In this document: positions 20,266 to 21,429 of the stretch, piece after piece | How positions within the stretch are numbered: position 1 is the first letter of the stretch | How the letters are laid out: each line of letters starts with the position of its first letter | NCBI GenBank assembly: GCA_017647245.1 | Contig: JAGCKY010000033.1 | Span: 1 to 21,429 of the forward strand | Reading direction: 5' to 3' | DNA: 21,429 bases | Origin: Elusimicrobiaceae bacterium | GTDB taxonomy: Bacteria > Elusimicrobiota > Elusimicrobia > Elusimicrobiales > Elusimicrobiaceae | The notes under the pieces: generated by a model | What the model was told of the DNA's origin: nothing | Databases searched by the model: none | The model's input: only the letters and a program-made list of their open reading frames with translations | Made by a program: the position numbers and the translations under genes

Positions 20266-21429
20266 ATGAGAAAAGCACTCGCTGTTTTGGGTTGTCTGTT
20301 ATTAACGCTCACCGCGTCTGCCGAGCAAAACTGGAGAGCGGTGTTGCGCTATGACAAACAAACCGCCAAGGCGGATTTAGCGACGCATTTGAAAAAATAT
20401 GCCGCGCAGGATTCACACGCGCAGTTATACGCGACCACTGTCCCATCCTCAAAACAGCAAGCCGCTTTTGCTAAAGATTTAGTCTAAGAATTATAACACA
20501 TTGGCGCGGCCAATGTGCACGTTTCTAAATCAGGTATTGTAACGGCCGAAATTGCGTCCACCACAAATAAACCTGCCACCGTATTGGCACTTATTGCCCA
20601 TTATGATGCGCCGGCGCAAGCGCGTGCGCAAGACCCGCAGAGCCACAATAAATATGTCAGCGGAAACATCACGTTGGACAAAAATAAAAATATCAATCTG
20701 ACTGAAGAAAACAGCACGCAACTGCTCCGCGCGCACGGTCATGACTTTTTAACTTCCGATGGCTCCGCCGCTTTCGGAGCAGACAGCAAAGCCGGGCTTT
20801 CTATCGTGATGACTTTGGCGGATTATTTGCTTGGCCATCCGTCCTTGCAACACGGACTGATTAAAATTGTGCTCTTACCCGATGCTCCCTCGCACGCCGG
20901 AGCCCTTGCACTAGACATACAAGCCCTCGGTGCAAATTATGCCTATGTGTTAGACGGCAGCGATTTAGGAGAAATCGCCACCGGAAATTTCAGCGGCCGC
21001 AGTTTTACCGCTACCTTTGAAGGACGGCGCGATAGACCCTTGGGTCAAGCACAGTCTTCTTCTTTTGCCGATAATTTGCTGATGGCTTCGGACTTTCACA
21101 CGCTTTTGCCCCGCTACGCCCGCCCGGAAACTACTTCCGGCACGCAAGGTTATATCACGATAGATAGTATCGTTACCGACGGCAACCGCACTACTGCAAC
21201 CGGACACCTGCGTGCCTTTACCGATGCCGATTTGCAAAATCTTTCCAATCAAGTGTCCCAAGCGTTTAATACTATTAAATCTATGTATCCAAAACGCACG
21301 GGTGCGGAACTAACTTTTAAGGACCAGTTTAGTAATGCACAAAACCAAATCCCCCCCGCGCTGATACAATCCTTAGAGACGGCTTTTCGCCAAGAAGACA
21401 TACAGCCCAAACGCATTTCCGTGCGTAAC
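20266..21429 (+). pseudogene. Secreted peptidase T-like (M20B) gene with two in-frame stops and lost catalytic Glu pair; runs off window
   Basis: Translation from the ATG at 20266 (AGGAG upstream) starts with a signal peptide (MRKALAVLGCLLLTLTASA), then AVLRYDKQTAKADL and YATTVPSSKQQAAFAKDLV. Two TAA codons follow at 20485-20487 and 20494-20496 (LV-stop-EL-stop-HIGAANVHV). The same frame is then open for 311 codons to the window end, and its content matches peptidase T in order: HYD (His112/Asp114, stops counted) for HMD, FGADSKAG (Asp173) for GADDKAG, LPDAPSHAGA (206-) for TPDEEIGRGA, and VLDGSDLGE (Asp230) for VDGG. The general-base and metal-binding Glu pair is replaced by Ala207-Pro208, so the product could not work as a normal M20 peptidase even without the stops. 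Peptidase T is normally cytoplasmic; the signal peptide is unusual. Sequencing error or two separate products are alternatives. Confidence 0.75.

Noticed and set aside
20485..20496. Stop-codon reassignment or programmed read-through of TAA.
   Set aside because: TAA ends valS, pilin A, pilin C and others normally, and CAA and AAA are used for Gln and Lys in the same gene; decay or sequencing error is simpler.
1..21429. CRISPR arrays, insertion sequences, prophage genes, rRNA.
   Set aside because: No regularly spaced repeats, transposase or integrase motifs, phage structural genes or rRNA signatures were seen. The tRNA-Ser gene has no duplicated 3' end nearby that would mark an attachment site.

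Overview
The window looks like chromosomal DNA from an anaerobic, Gram-negative, host-associated bacterium, most likely a gut Elusimicrobiota member (Elusimicrobium-like). The support is: three scattered type IV pilin-like genes with an identical N-terminal helix, a class III (oxygen-sensitive) ribonucleotide reductase, outer-membrane genes (an Omp85-type barrel and a TolC-type channel), fermentative lactate dehydrogenase, and moderate GC. The phylum is an inference from gene style; no rRNA is present to prove it.

Layout. 1-1851 (-): N-terminal two thirds or more of nrdD, running off the left edge. 2124-2390 (+): small membrane-anchored protein. 2484-2993 (-): pilin A. 3229-4434 (-): M29 aminopeptidase. 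4494-5252 (+): unrecognised four-helix membrane protein with a cysteine-rich exported domain. 5249-6022 (-): ZIP metal transporter, preceded by pilin B at 6111-6629 (-). 6772-12432 (-): tripartite efflux operon, transcribed TolC-like, then adaptor, then RND pump. 12571-13536 (-): L-lactate dehydrogenase, divergent from a C_GCAxxG_C_C redox protein at 13620-14069 (+). 14114-14590 (-): flavodoxin, divergent from a single-POTRA Omp85-like protein at 14707-16002 (+). 16319-16834 (+): pilin C behind a long structured leader. 16968-17057 (-): tRNA-Ser(GGA). 17122-17379 (-): small membrane protein. 17508-20219 (+): valS. 20266 to the right edge (+): secreted peptidase T-like gene broken by two in-frame TAA codons.

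The most interesting material is regulatory. Pilins A and B share a promoter block whose -35/-10 spacer is a run of 13 or 12 T, giving spacers of 17 and 16 bp; this is the classic layout of a slippage-driven phase-variable promoter. Pilin C instead has a leader of about 280 nt that can fold either as a multi-branched domain or as an intrinsic terminator sharing the same strand, the layout of a riboswitch or attenuator. I could not match it to a known class. Many promoters are of the extended -10 type (TGN plus a TATAAT-like hexamer). At four genes the hexamer ends exactly six bases before the ATG, which predicts leaderless mRNAs. The ldh/redox-protein gap carries a 14-bp inverted repeat that makes the two divergent promoters mirror images.

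All assignments come from reading the sequence and remembered family motifs; no search or folding program was run.
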